A stretch of 64,000 bases of DNA, taken from Geodermatophilus sp. TF02-6 (GTDB taxonomy: Bacteria; Actinomycetota; Actinomycetes; Mycobacteriales; Geodermatophilaceae). A program made the translations under genes and the position numbers. The notes under the pieces are model-generated. The model was not told the origin of the DNA. It saw only the letters and a program-made list of their open reading frames with translations, and made no database searches. Of the stretch, positions 55,347-64,000 are shown piece by piece; positions within the stretch are counted from its first letter, which is position 1; every line of letters starts with the position of its first letter. The DNA is taken from contig NZ_QOHF01000004.1 in NCBI RefSeq assembly GCF_003319115.1, forward strand, positions 1 to 64,000, in the 5' to 3' direction.

Positions 55347-56609
55347 GTGATCCCCAGGCTCCGGACGGTCGACAGCTCGGTCGGTCTGCTCAGCGAGGGC
55401 TACGCCTTCATCTCCAGCCGGTGCGACCGGCTCGGCACCGACGCCTTCCGCACCCGTCTCCTGCTCCTGCCGGCGGTCTGCATGCGCGGCGCGGAGGCCT
55501 CGCGCATCTTCTACGGCGACGACCGGTTCACCCGCAACCGGGCGCTGCCCACGTCGGTCCAGCACCTGCTCCAGGACGAGGGCAGCGTCCAGACCCTGGA
55601 CGGCGAGGCCCACCGGCACCGCAAGCAGCTGTTCCTCGACGTCCTGCCCCAGGCCGACGACCCGAGGCTGCGGGAGATCTTCGCCGAGCAGTGGCGAGCC
55701 GCCGCCCGCCGCTGGCAGGGCAGGGACCGGGTCGTCCTCCACGACGAGATGGACGAGGTCCTCACCCGCACCGCCGCAGCCTGGGCCGGGGTCCCGCTGA
55801 CCGAGCGCGAGGTCCGGCTGCGCACCCGCGAACTGTCGGCGATGGTGCACAACGCCGGCACCGTGGGGTGGGCGAACTGGCGGGCGAGGCTGCTGCGCAA
55901 CCGTTGCGAGCTGTGGGCGCGTCAGCTCGTGACCCGGGTGCGCAGCGGTGAGGTGCAGCCGTCCGAGGGCAGGGCCCTGGCCGCGATCGCGGCCCACCGC
56001 GACCTCGACGGAACGCTGCTCGACGTCAAGGTGGCCGCGGTGGAGCTGCTCAACGTCCTCCGGCCGACCGTGGCGGTGAGCCGGTTCGTCGTGTTCGCCG
56101 CGCTCGCCCTCGTCCGCGAGCCGAGGTGGAGGGACACCTTCGCCGCCGGGGACGAGGACGACCTGCTCGGGTTCGTCCAGGAGGTCCGCCGCTTCTACCC
56201 GTTCTTCCCGCTCATCGCCGGCCGGGTGCGGCAGCCCTTCTCCTGGCACGGGCACGACTTCGCGCTGCACGACTGGGTGCTCCTGGACCTCTACGGCACC
56301 AACCACGACCACCGGCTGTGGGACGAGCCCGAGGCCTTCCGCCCGGAGCGGTTCCGCACCTGGTCAGGAGACCCCGACACCCTCATCCCCCAGGGCGGCG
56401 GCGACCCGGCGGAGAACCACCGCTGCCCCGGTGAGTGGGCGACCATCGATCTCCTGATGGAGGCCGTCCGGCTGCTGACCCGGGCCACCCGGTACGAGGT
56501 GCGCGTCCAGGACCTCAGCGTCAGCCTGAGCAGCATGCCCACGCTGCCCAAGAGCGGCGTGGTCATCCAGGACGTCCGGCTGCAGGGAGAACCGTCCGCC
56601 ACCCGATGA
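55347..56609 (+). CDS. cytochrome P450 of the CYP152 fatty-acid peroxygenase type
   Basis: The 420-aa P450 uses hydrogen peroxide to hydroxylate or decarboxylate fatty acids in the CYP152 family. The heme thiolate lies in NHRCPGEWATIDLLMEAV, and the ExxR equivalent region reads QEVRRFYPFFPLIAGRVR. The I-helix segment LNVLRPTVAVSRFVVFAAL has Arg-Pro in place of the usual acid-Thr pair, which is the CYP152 hallmark for binding the fatty-acid carboxylate. No redox partner is nearby or needed. It lies between prmC and sua5, a place where mycobacteria have no P450. Confidence 0.88.
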   Translation: MIPRLRTVDSSVGLLSEGYAFISSRCDRLGTDAFRTRLLLLPAVCMRGAEASRIFYGDDRFTRNRALPTSVQHLLQDEGSVQTLDGEAHRHRKQLFLDVLPQADDPRLREIFAEQWRAAARRWQGRDRVVLHDEMDEVLTRTAAAWAGVPLTEREVRLRTRELSAMVHNAGTVGWANWRARLLRNRCELWARQLVTRVRSGEVQPSEGRALAAIAAHRDLDGTLLDVKVAAVELLNVLRPTVAVSRFVVFAALALVREPRWRDTFAAGDEDDLLGFVQEVRRFYPFFPLIAGRVRQPFSWHGHDFALHDWVLLDLYGTNHDHRLWDEPEAFRPERFRTWSGDPDTLIPQGGGDPAENHRCPGEWATIDLLMEAVRLLTRATRYEVRVQDLSVSLSSMPTLPKSGVVIQDVRLQGEPSATR

Positions 56610-56647
56610 CCCGGTGAGGCACCCGGCTCCTGACAGACTGCCGCCCC

Positions 56648-57304
56648 GTGGCCCCACCCTCGACCCCGGCGACCTACGACTGCACCGACCCCGGCGCCCG
56701 AGCGGCCGGGCTGGACGCCGCGGCGGCGGCGCTCGGTCGCGGCGATCTGGTCCTGCTGCCCACGGACACCGTGTACGGCGTGGCCGCGGACGCCTTCACC
56801 CCGGCGGCGGTCGCCAGGCTGCTGGCGGCGAAGAACCGCGGCCGGGCCATGCCGGTGCCGGTCCTGATCGGCGAGGCCTCCACGCTGGCGGGCCTCGTCG
56901 TCACCGTCCCCCCGGTGGCCACCCGGCTCGCCGAGGCGTTCTGGCCCGGCGGCCTCACGCTGGTGCTCGAACACGCGCCGTCCCTCGCCTGGGACCTGGG
57001 CGACGCCGAGGGCACCGTCGCCGTCCGGCTGCCCGACGACGACGTCGCCCGCGACCTGCTGCGCCGCACCGGCCCACTGGCGGTCTCCAGCGCCAACCGC
57101 TCCGGTCGCCCCGCTGCGACCACCGCCGAGGAGGCCGTCGCCCAGCTCGGGACGCACGCCGCCGTCGCCCTGGACGGCGGACCGCGCGCGAGCTCCGGAG
57201 CGAGCACGATCGTCGACTGCACCGGATCGGTGCCGCGGGTGCTGCGGGTCGGCGCCGTCCCCGTGGAGCGGCTGCGCGAGGTCGCCCCCGAGCTCACCGA
57301 GTGA
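56648..57304 (+). CDS. L-threonylcarbamoyladenylate synthase
   Basis: The 218-aa YrdC/Sua5-type enzyme forms threonylcarbamoyl-AMP for the t6A modification of ANN-decoding tRNAs. Visible blocks are GDLVLLPTDTVYGVAADAFTP, AKNRGRAMPVPVLIGEAS, EAFWPGGLTLVLEHA, VAVRLPDDDVARDLL and VSSANRSGRPAATTAEEA. The length is that of the TsaC core, without the C-terminal Sua5 extension. It occupies the same place as mycobacterial Rv1301. The GTG at 56648 is chosen because the domain begins soon after. Confidence 0.92.
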   Translation: MAPPSTPATYDCTDPGARAAGLDAAAAALGRGDLVLLPTDTVYGVAADAFTPAAVARLLAAKNRGRAMPVPVLIGEASTLAGLVVTVPPVATRLAEAFWPGGLTLVLEHAPSLAWDLGDAEGTVAVRLPDDDVARDLLRRTGPLAVSSANRSGRPAATTAEEAVAQLGTHAAVALDGGPRASSGASTIVDCTGSVPRVLRVGAVPVERLREVAPELTE

Positions 57305-57380
57305 GGACCCTCCTGCCCCCAACGGCCCCCTGTAGGGTCCCGCCGCGAGCTCGCGACGGTGGGGGGCAGGGGGTCCTTCG
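57304..57380. repeat. dispersed GGACCCC repeat, copy R11
   Basis: The copy starts on the sua5 TGA (TGAGGACCCTCCTGCCCCC) and ends GGGGGGCAGGGGGTCCTTC, complementary to the head; the middle holds GCCGCGAGCTCGCGACGG. It is a near-perfect long hairpin and a probable terminator. Confidence 0.75.
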
Positions 57381-57491
57381 ACTGCAGGAGGGCCGCCGTG
57401 GGGCCGTGGTGGGCGCCCTCCCGGTGGGGCGGGGTTCGCAGCGATACCGTGGGACGACAGCCCGTCGTCGATCCCCGGGAGATCCGCCGCG

Positions 57492-57563
57492 ATGAGCACC
57501 TCCTCCTGGGGCCCCACCGCCGGCCGGGCACCGGCGCGCACGGCCTCCACCGGCCCCTGCTGA
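57492..57563 (+). CDS. possible 23-aa leader peptide upstream of wecA
   Basis: ATG AGC ACC TCC TCC TGG to TGA, with GGGAG nine bases upstream, ends three bases before the wecA ATG. The peptide (MSTSSWGPTAGR and 11 more residues) resembles nothing known. It might couple ribosomes to wecA or be chance; no attenuator stem was found. Confidence 0.25.
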   Translation: MSTSSWGPTAGRAPARTASTGPC

Positions 57564-57566
57564 CCC

Positions 57567-58826
57567 ATGCGCGAGTACGTCGTCGTCCTGCTCACCGCCG
57601 GGCTGGTCACGTACCTGGCCACGCCGGTGGTGCGACTGGCGGCGGTCCGGCTGCGGATGATGGCCGCCCCGCGCGAGCGCGACGTGCACGTCATCCCCAC
57701 GCCGCGTGGCGGTGGGGTGGCGATGTACCTCGGTGTCGCCGCGGCGGTCATGGTGGCCACCCGGCTGCCGGCGCTGCAGCGCACCTTCGAGGACTCGCAG
57801 ACGGCGGCGGTGCTCGTCGCCGGCGGGATCATCTGCGCGCTCGGCGTGCTCGACGACAAGTTCGGACTCGACGCGCTGACCAAGCTCACCGGGCAGATCG
57901 CCGCCGCCGGTGTGATGGTGCTGCTCGGCGTCCAGCTGGCGTTCGTGTTCCTGCCGGTCGCCGACATCGGCACGCTCTCGCTCGGCCCCGACATCGGGGT
58001 GCCGCTGACGATCCTGCTGACCGTCCTCACCGTCAACGCGCTGAACTTCATCGACGGCCTCGACGGGCTGGCCGCCGGGGTGTCCGCGGTCGCCGCGCTG
58101 GCCTTCTTCGCCTACAGCTACAACCTCGGGCTGGTCGGCTACGACGAGGTGGCCAGCGCGCCCGCGCTGGTCACCGCGGTGCTGGCCGGGGCCTGCCTGG
58201 GGTTCCTGCCGCACAACTTCAGCCCTGCCCGCATCTTCATGGGCGACTCCGGCTCGATGCTCGTCGGGCTCATGCTCTCGGCCGCCGCGGTCACCGCCAC
58301 CGGGCGCGTGGACCCCCAGTCGTTCGACTCCGCGGCCAGCCTGCTACCGCTGGCGCTGCCGCTGCTGGTCCCCGTCGCGGTCCTGTTCATCCCGTTCGTC
58401 GACCTGGTCATGGCCGTCATCCGGCGCACCCGCCGGGGGCGCTCACCGTTCTCCCCGGACAAGATGCACCTGCACCACCGGCTGCTGGCCATCGGCCACT
58501 CGCACCGCCGCGCGGTGCTCGTCATGTACTTCTGGGCGACGCTGCTGTCCTTCGGCGCCGTGGCGCTGTCGATCACCGGCGGGAGGGCGGAGCTGCTCGT
58601 CGCCATCGCCGCCCTGCTCGTCGTCGGCGTCGTCGTCGTGCTCAGCCCCCGGACCCGCCGCACCGCGCGGGAGGCCCGGGCCGCCAGGATCACCGCGCAG
58701 CGAGAACGCAGCCGCGCCGACCACCCCACGGCACGGGCCGCCTCCTCGACCGTTGCCGGCCGGTCCCGTGACCAGGCCGCCGAACCGGCCCCGCGGGCGG
58801 CGGGGGCCGGGCAGGGAGTCCGATGA
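57567..58826 (+). CDS. wecA: undecaprenyl-phosphate GlcNAc-1-phosphate transferase (WecA family)
   Basis: The 419-aa polytopic enzyme of the MraY/WecA/Rfe family transfers GlcNAc-1-phosphate from UDP-GlcNAc to a polyprenyl phosphate, the first step of cell-envelope linker or polysaccharide assembly. Motifs are ALGVLDDKFGLDALTKL (DDK), VNALNFIDGLDGLAAG, FMGDSGSMLVG and KMHLHHRLLAIG (HxHH). About ten helices precede a disordered basic tail of about 70 residues. In mycobacteria the same gene (Rv1302) starts arabinogalactan synthesis ahead of the atp operon. GTG/ATG overlap with the next gene is four bases. Confidence 0.92.
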   Translation: MREYVVVLLTAGLVTYLATPVVRLAAVRLRMMAAPRERDVHVIPTPRGGGVAMYLGVAAAVMVATRLPALQRTFEDSQTAAVLVAGGIICALGVLDDKFGLDALTKLTGQIAAAGVMVLLGVQLAFVFLPVADIGTLSLGPDIGVPLTILLTVLTVNALNFIDGLDGLAAGVSAVAALAFFAYSYNLGLVGYDEVASAPALVTAVLAGACLGFLPHNFSPARIFMGDSGSMLVGLMLSAAAVTATGRVDPQSFDSAASLLPLALPLLVPVAVLFIPFVDLVMAVIRRTRRGRSPFSPDKMHLHHRLLAIGHSHRRAVLVMYFWATLLSFGAVALSITGGRAELLVAIAALLVVGVVVVLSPRTRRTAREARAARITAQRERSRADHPTARAASSTVAGRSRDQAAEPAPRAAGAGQGVR

Positions 58827-59299
58827 CCACCTCACCCCCCCGCTCCGACGCCCCCTGGGACCTGTCGTTCCTGCGCGTCGGAGCGCTGACCGCAGCCGTC
58901 GCCGCCGCGATCGCCGTCCCCGTCGTGGGTCTGGTGACCGGGTGGGACGACGCGGTGGGTGTCCTCGGGGGAGCGGTCGTGGTGACCGCCTTCTTCGTCG
59001 TCTCCGGTGTGGTGGTGGCGTGGGCCGGCCGGATCAACGACTCCTTCACGCTGCCGGCGGCGCTCGGCGCGTTCTTCGTCAAGGCGCTGGTGCTCTTCGC
59101 CGTCCTCGACGCGTTGCCCGAGGACGGCTGGCTGGACGTCGTCACCCTGGCGTGGACGGTCGTCGTGGGCGCTCTCCTGTGGAGTGCGGTCCACCTGCGC
59201 TGGGTCTGGACCCGGCAGATCTACTACGTCCCCCCGCCGGCACCGCCCGCGACCGGGGGAGACCCCCGGCCGCCGGAGAACCGCGCGGGACGCGGCTGA
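58823..59299 (+). CDS. small membrane protein of the atp operon (Rv1303-like)
   Basis: The 158-aa protein has four hydrophobic helices (VGALTAAVAAAIAVPVVGLV, AVGVLGGAVVVTAFFVVSGVVVAW, LPAALGAFFVKALVLFAVL and VVTLAWTVVVGALLWSAVHL) and a Pro-rich tail. Its place between wecA and the first ATP synthase genes corresponds to mycobacterial Rv1303, a conserved protein related to AtpI. A role in assembly of the c ring is possible but unproven. Confidence 0.75.
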   Translation: MTTSPPRSDAPWDLSFLRVGALTAAVAAAIAVPVVGLVTGWDDAVGVLGGAVVVTAFFVVSGVVVAWAGRINDSFTLPAALGAFFVKALVLFAVLDALPEDGWLDVVTLAWTVVVGALLWSAVHLRWVWTRQIYYVPPPAPPATGGDPRPPENRAGRG

Positions 59300-59313
59300 T
59301 AGTGTCCCCGCCG

Positions 59314-59637
59314 ATGGCCGAGGACCCCTCCCCTCATGGGGAGCCCCGGCTTCGACCTGCTCAGCCAGCGCGGACCGGTAGTGGCGCCGACACCGGCTGG
59401 GCCGTCACCGGGACGTTGATCTCGGGGATGGCGGTGTGGGGCGGGGCCGGGTGGTTGCTCGACCGGTGGCTGGACATCCTGTTCTTCGCCCCGGTCGGGA
59501 TCGTCCTCGGCATGGCGGTGGCCATCTACCTGGTCGTCGTCAGGTACGGAGCCGTCGACCCGCCCGCGGGGAAGCGGCCAGGCACGACCCAGGGCGGACG
59601 ACGGAGCCGGCCCAGGACGCAGAAGGGACAACGGTGA
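59314..59637 (+). CDS. AtpI/AtpZ-like ATP synthase accessory protein
   Basis: The 107-aa protein has two helices (AVTGTLISGMAVWGGAGWLL and LFFAPVGIVLGMAVAIYLVVV) flanked by hydrophilic ends, like the AtpZ/AtpI family (F0F1-ATPase chaperone). It overlaps the atpB start by four bases (GTGA). The basic Arg/Lys tail (GGRRSRPRTQKGQR) is cytoplasmic. The ATG at 59314 is preferred; an in-frame GTG at 59302 would add four residues. Confidence 0.78.
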   Translation: MAEDPSPHGEPRLRPAQPARTGSGADTGWAVTGTLISGMAVWGGAGWLLDRWLDILFFAPVGIVLGMAVAIYLVVVRYGAVDPPAGKRPGTTQGGRRSRPRTQKGQR

Positions 59638-60464
59638 CCTCCAGCGCCCTCGCGCTAGGCAGCGTGTTCGCCGCCGAAGGCGGCGGCGACGGTTTCCAGG
59701 CTCCCGGCCTCGGTGAGTTCTACCCCGAGCCCATCGCGACGTTCTCGCTGTTCGGGATCCCCTTCGAGATCACCCGGATCACGATCATCCTCTGGATCGC
59801 CACGCTCGCGATCCTGGCCTTCCTGATCGCGGCGGTCCGCAAGCCGCAGATCGTCCCCGGCAAGCTGCAGTTCGTCGGCGAGAGCGGTTACTCACTGGTC
59901 CGCGACGGCATCGCGCGCGATGTCGTCGGCCCCAAGGGGCTGCCGTTCGCGCCCTTCCTGGCGTCGCTTTTCTTCTTCATCCTCGCGAACAACGTGATGG
60001 CGATCATCCCGTTCGCGCAGATCTCGCCGATGTCGAAGTTCGCCTTTCCGCTGGTCCTCGCCCTGATCTGCTGGGTGATCTACATCTGGATCGGCATCCG
60101 GGAGCAGGGTGCCGGTAGCTACTTCAAGGACATCCTGTTCCTGCCCGGCGTCCCGAAGCCGATGTACATCCTGGTGACGCCGATCGAGATCCTGCAGAAC
60201 TTCATCGTCCGCCCGTTCACCCTCGCCGTCCGGCTCTTCGCGAACATGTTCGCCGGCCACATGCTGCTGGTCGTCTTCTCCCTCGGGGCGGTCTACCTGT
60301 TCAGCCGCTTCGGCGAGAACTTCTCATGGGTCTTCGGCCCCGTCTCGGTGCTGATGGCGATCGTGATGACCTTCTTCGAGCTGCTGGTCATCTTCCTGCA
60401 GGCCTACGTCTTCACTGTGCTGATGGGCACCTACCTGAACGGGTCCATCGAGGCCGAGCACTGA
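59634..60464 (+). CDS. atpB: ATP synthase F0 subunit a
   Basis: The 276-aa membrane subunit forms the proton half-channels. The essential Arg lies in VRPFTLAVRLFANMFAGHML. Hydrophobic helices include ITIILWIATLAILAFLIAAV and AIVMTFFELLVIFLQAYVFT. The start is GTG at 59634, overlapping the accessory gene, and the stop is followed by an 84-base gap to atpE. It is the first structural gene of the operon atpB-E-F-H-A-G. Confidence 0.96.
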   Translation: MTSSALALGSVFAAEGGGDGFQAPGLGEFYPEPIATFSLFGIPFEITRITIILWIATLAILAFLIAAVRKPQIVPGKLQFVGESGYSLVRDGIARDVVGPKGLPFAPFLASLFFFILANNVMAIIPFAQISPMSKFAFPLVLALICWVIYIWIGIREQGAGSYFKDILFLPGVPKPMYILVTPIEILQNFIVRPFTLAVRLFANMFAGHMLLVVFSLGAVYLFSRFGENFSWVFGPVSVLMAIVMTFFELLVIFLQAYVFTVLMGTYLNGSIEAEH

Positions 60465-60548
60465 GTCCTCACCAGAGACTGCACCACCGGCAAGACCCCC
60501 AGCCGCCCCGGAGGACACCGGGCGACGACACAGGAGGAACACCCCGTA

Positions 60549-60776
60549 ATGGACGTTCTCGCGGAACTGACCGGCAGCATCGGCTCGGTCGGCTACGGCC
60601 TGGCCGCCATCGGCCCGGGCATCGGCGTGGGCATCGTGTGGGCCGCCTACATCCAGGCCACCGCCCGCCAGCCGGAATCTGCCGGCCTGACCCGCACCTA
60701 CGCGTTCCTCGGCTTCGCCCTCTCCGAAGCGCTCGCCCTCATCGGCTTCGTCGTCCCCTTCGTCTTCGGTACCTGA
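60549..60776 (+). CDS. atpE: ATP synthase F0 subunit c
   Basis: The 75-aa hairpin of two helices makes the rotor ring. The glycine-rich helix 1 reads AAIGPGIGVGIVWAAYIQA, the polar loop has ARQPE, and helix 2 carries the proton-binding Glu60 in FALSEALALIGFVVP. AGGAGG lies upstream of the ATG. This is the subunit that the drug bedaquiline binds in mycobacteria. Confidence 0.97.
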   Translation: MDVLAELTGSIGSVGYGLAAIGPGIGVGIVWAAYIQATARQPESAGLTRTYAFLGFALSEALALIGFVVPFVFGT

Positions 60777-60816
60777 TCCGCTGGCGTCGACCACTCCTCC
60801 TGACAGGGAACTGAGC

Positions 60817-61410
60817 ATGAGCATCCTCGCAGCGGAGACGCACAACCCACTGATCCCGCCGTGGGGCGAGATCATCATCGGGCTGATCGCCTTCGGGCTC
60901 GTCTTCCTCGTGTTCGCCAGGTTCGTCGCTCCTCGCTTCGAGCAGGTCTTCCGGGCTCGCCGGGAGGCGATCGAGGGCGGGATCGAGCGGGCCGAGGCGA
61001 TGCAGGCCGAGGCGAAGGCGGCGCTGGACCAGTACCGCGCCCAGCTGGCCGAGGCCCGCACCGAGGCGGCGCAGATCCGCGACCAGGCCCGGGCCGAAGG
61101 ACAGCAGATCCTCGAGGAGCTGCGCGCCCAGGCCCAGGAGGAGTCGGCGCGGATCATCGCCCGCGGCGAGGAGCAGCTGGCGGCCTCGCGGCAGCAGGTG
61201 GTCAACGAGCTGCGCGGTGAGATCGGCGTGCTCGCCGTCGACCTCGCCGGACGGGTCGTCGGGGAGTCGCTGGAGGACTCCGCCCGCCGCAGCGGCACCG
61301 TCGACCGGTTCCTCGACCAGCTCGAGGGGATGGCCGCCGGCTCGCCCGACGGCCGCACCGCGCGGGGCGGCGCCACCGGCAGCTCGGTGTACGTCCAGGG
61401 CGACCGCTGA
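60817..61410 (+). CDS. atpF: ATP synthase F0 subunit b
   Basis: The 197-aa subunit has one N-terminal membrane helix (GEIIIGLIAFGLVFLVFARFV) and a long charged coiled coil (RARREAIEGGIERAEAMQAEA and on to about residue 140) that forms the peripheral stalk. It is a separate protein here, as in Streptomyces, along with a separate delta subunit; mycobacteria have a b-delta fusion. Its stop shares one base with the atpH ATG. Confidence 0.95.
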   Translation: MSILAAETHNPLIPPWGEIIIGLIAFGLVFLVFARFVAPRFEQVFRARREAIEGGIERAEAMQAEAKAALDQYRAQLAEARTEAAQIRDQARAEGQQILEELRAQAQEESARIIARGEEQLAASRQQVVNELRGEIGVLAVDLAGRVVGESLEDSARRSGTVDRFLDQLEGMAAGSPDGRTARGGATGSSVYVQGDR

Positions 61411-62282
61411 TGGACGCCTCCAGCCGCGAGGCGCTGGCCGAGGTCCGCGTGCGCCTGACCGAGCTGACCCGGCCCGCCGAGGGGCTGGTGGAGAAGACCC
61501 GCGAGCGCCTGACCGGGCAGCCGCGCGCCGTCTCCAGCGAGGAGCTGCTGGGTCTGGCCGACGAGCTGTTCGCCGTCGCGCGGCTGCTCGACGGGCAGAC
61601 GACGCTGCGCCGGGCGCTGACCGACCCGTCGGGCAGCCCGGCCGACCGGGTGGGCCTGGCCCGCCGGGTGCTGGAGGGCAGGGTCTCGGCCGCCACCCTC
61701 GACCTCGTGGGGACGGCGGCCCGGCAGCGCTGGTCGCGGCCGCTGGACCTGGTGGATGCGATGGAGTCCCTGGCCACCGACGCCGCCCTGGACGCCGCGG
61801 ACGCCCGCGGTGAGCTCGACGGCGTCGAGGACGAGCTGTTCCGGTTCGGGCGTATCGTGGCAGGGGATGCGGAACTGTCCCGGATCCTCTCCGACCGGAC
61901 CGCTCCGGCCGCCGGCAAGGCCGAACTGCTGGACCGGTTGCTCGCCGGCCGGGTCAGCCCGGTCACGGCGATGCTGCTGCGCAACCACCTCGCCAGCCGG
62001 GGGATCGGTAACGCTGAGAACGTCGTCGAGCGGCTCTCCGAGCTGGCCTCGCGCCGTCGCGGCCGGTCGGTGGCCCACGTCATCACGGCGGTCGCGCTGA
62101 CGCCCGCGCAGGAGCGTCGCCTCACCGACGTGCTCAGCCGCCTCTACGGGCGCAGCATCGGGGTGCAGGTGACCGTGGACCCGGGCGTGCTCGGCGGCCT
62201 GGTCGTCCGCGTCGGTGACGAGGTCATCGACGGCAGCATCGCGCACCGCCTCGAGGACGCCGGCCGACGGCTCGTCGGCTGA
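61410..62282 (+). CDS. atpH: ATP synthase F1 subunit delta
   Basis: The 290-aa subunit links the stalk to the F1 head. It is longer than the 177 aa of E. coli delta by an N-terminal helical part, the normal state in actinobacteria. The conserved C-terminal blocks are [20 protein letters not shown] and [28 protein letters not shown]. The start ATG shares its A with the atpF stop (TGATGG). Confidence 0.95.
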   Translation: MDASSREALAEVRVRLTELTRPAEGLVEKTRERLTGQPRAVSSEELLGLADELFAVARLLDGQTTLRRALTDPSGSPADRVGLARRVLEGRVSAATLDLVGTAARQRWSRPLDLVDAMESLATDAALDAADARGELDGVEDELFRFGRIVAGDAELSRILSDRTAPAAGKAELLDRLLAGRVSPVTAMLLRNHLASRGIGNAENVVERLSELASRRRGRSVAHVITAVALTPAQERRLTDVLSRLYGRSIGVQVTVDPGVLGGLVVRVGDEVIDGSIAHRLEDAGRRLVG

Positions 62283-62341
62283 CCGAGGACCCGGACCCCG
62301 AGCAGACAGACACCACCCAGCAGGGAAGAGGACTCCACGCC

Positions 62342-63979
<1,638 letters not shown>

Positions 63980-63981
63980 CC

Positions 63982-64000
63982 GTGGCCGGCAACCTGCGCG
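63982..64000 (+). CDS. atpG: ATP synthase F1 subunit gamma, 5' end only
   Basis: The last 19 bases read GTG GCC GGC AAC CTG CGC G, that is VAGNLR, the usual start of gamma subunits (MAGNLRELR). The gene continues beyond the right edge. It begins two bases after the atpA stop. Confidence 0.7.

Overview
The window is very GC-rich chromosomal DNA of an actinobacterium. Typical markers are PdtaS, WhiB1, the multifunctional 2-oxoglutarate enzyme Kgd, nickel superoxide dismutase, the 24-residue ribosomal protein bL37 and many GTG starts. Gene order resembles Mycobacterium in two blocks: pdtaS-whiB1-diacylglycerol kinase-small membrane protein (about 2.3-6.4 kb), and argS-lysA-hom-thrC-thrB-rho-rpmE-prfA-prmC-sua5-wecA-atp (43.7-64 kb). 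Family choice and dispersed repeats suggest Geodermatophilaceae (Blastococcus, Geodermatophilus or Modestobacter type); that placement is inference.

Layout. 0-6.4 kb: bL37, a shortened biotin-carboxylase-like protein, an acetyltransferase, the PdtaS kinase, WhiB1 and a lipid kinase. 6.4-10.3 kb: HAD phosphatase, acetyltransferase, phosphatidylserine synthase and decarboxylase, then the divergent nickel-SOD pair sodN/sodX. 10.3-19.2 kb: sugar epimerase, malic enzyme, hydroxyacid dehydrogenase, membrane hydrolase, DUF6104 protein, Kgd and a frameshifted ankyrin gene. 19.3-25.8 kb: ABC exporter, universal stress protein, class III adenylate cyclase, ABC-F protein, MFS transporter. 25.8-32.5 kb: polyhydroxyalkanoate synthase with a phasin-like partner, acyl-CoA dehydrogenase, acyl-CoA ligase, SDR and a hydrolase. 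32.9-38.1 kb: a nucleoside-catabolism cassette (deoC, phosphosugar mutase, deoD, MFS) that ends beside a truncated acyltransferase remnant and tRNA-Arg. 38.1-43.6 kb: DUF305/DUF3105 pair, an ECF sigma factor with a zinc-binding membrane partner, and an ABC exporter whose two genes are separated by a triplicated repeat. 43.7-64 kb: arginyl-tRNA synthetase, the lysine/threonine pathway, Rho, bL31, release factor 1 and its methylase, a P450 peroxygenase, threonylcarbamoyl-AMP synthase, WecA and the F-type ATP synthase operon, which runs off the right edge in atpG.

Most genes overlap their neighbours by 4 bases (ATGA/GTGA) in translationally coupled operons. The most unusual non-coding content is a family of at least 11 GGACCCC-type palindromic repeats that mostly sit directly on stop codons. 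A second repeat carries a ribosome-binding site and start codon in each unit, an 88-bp element is tandemly duplicated, and a palindrome with core AAGTGGCCACTT lies about 35 bp upstream of both lysA and prfA. No CRISPR array, rRNA operon, prophage or intact transposase was seen.
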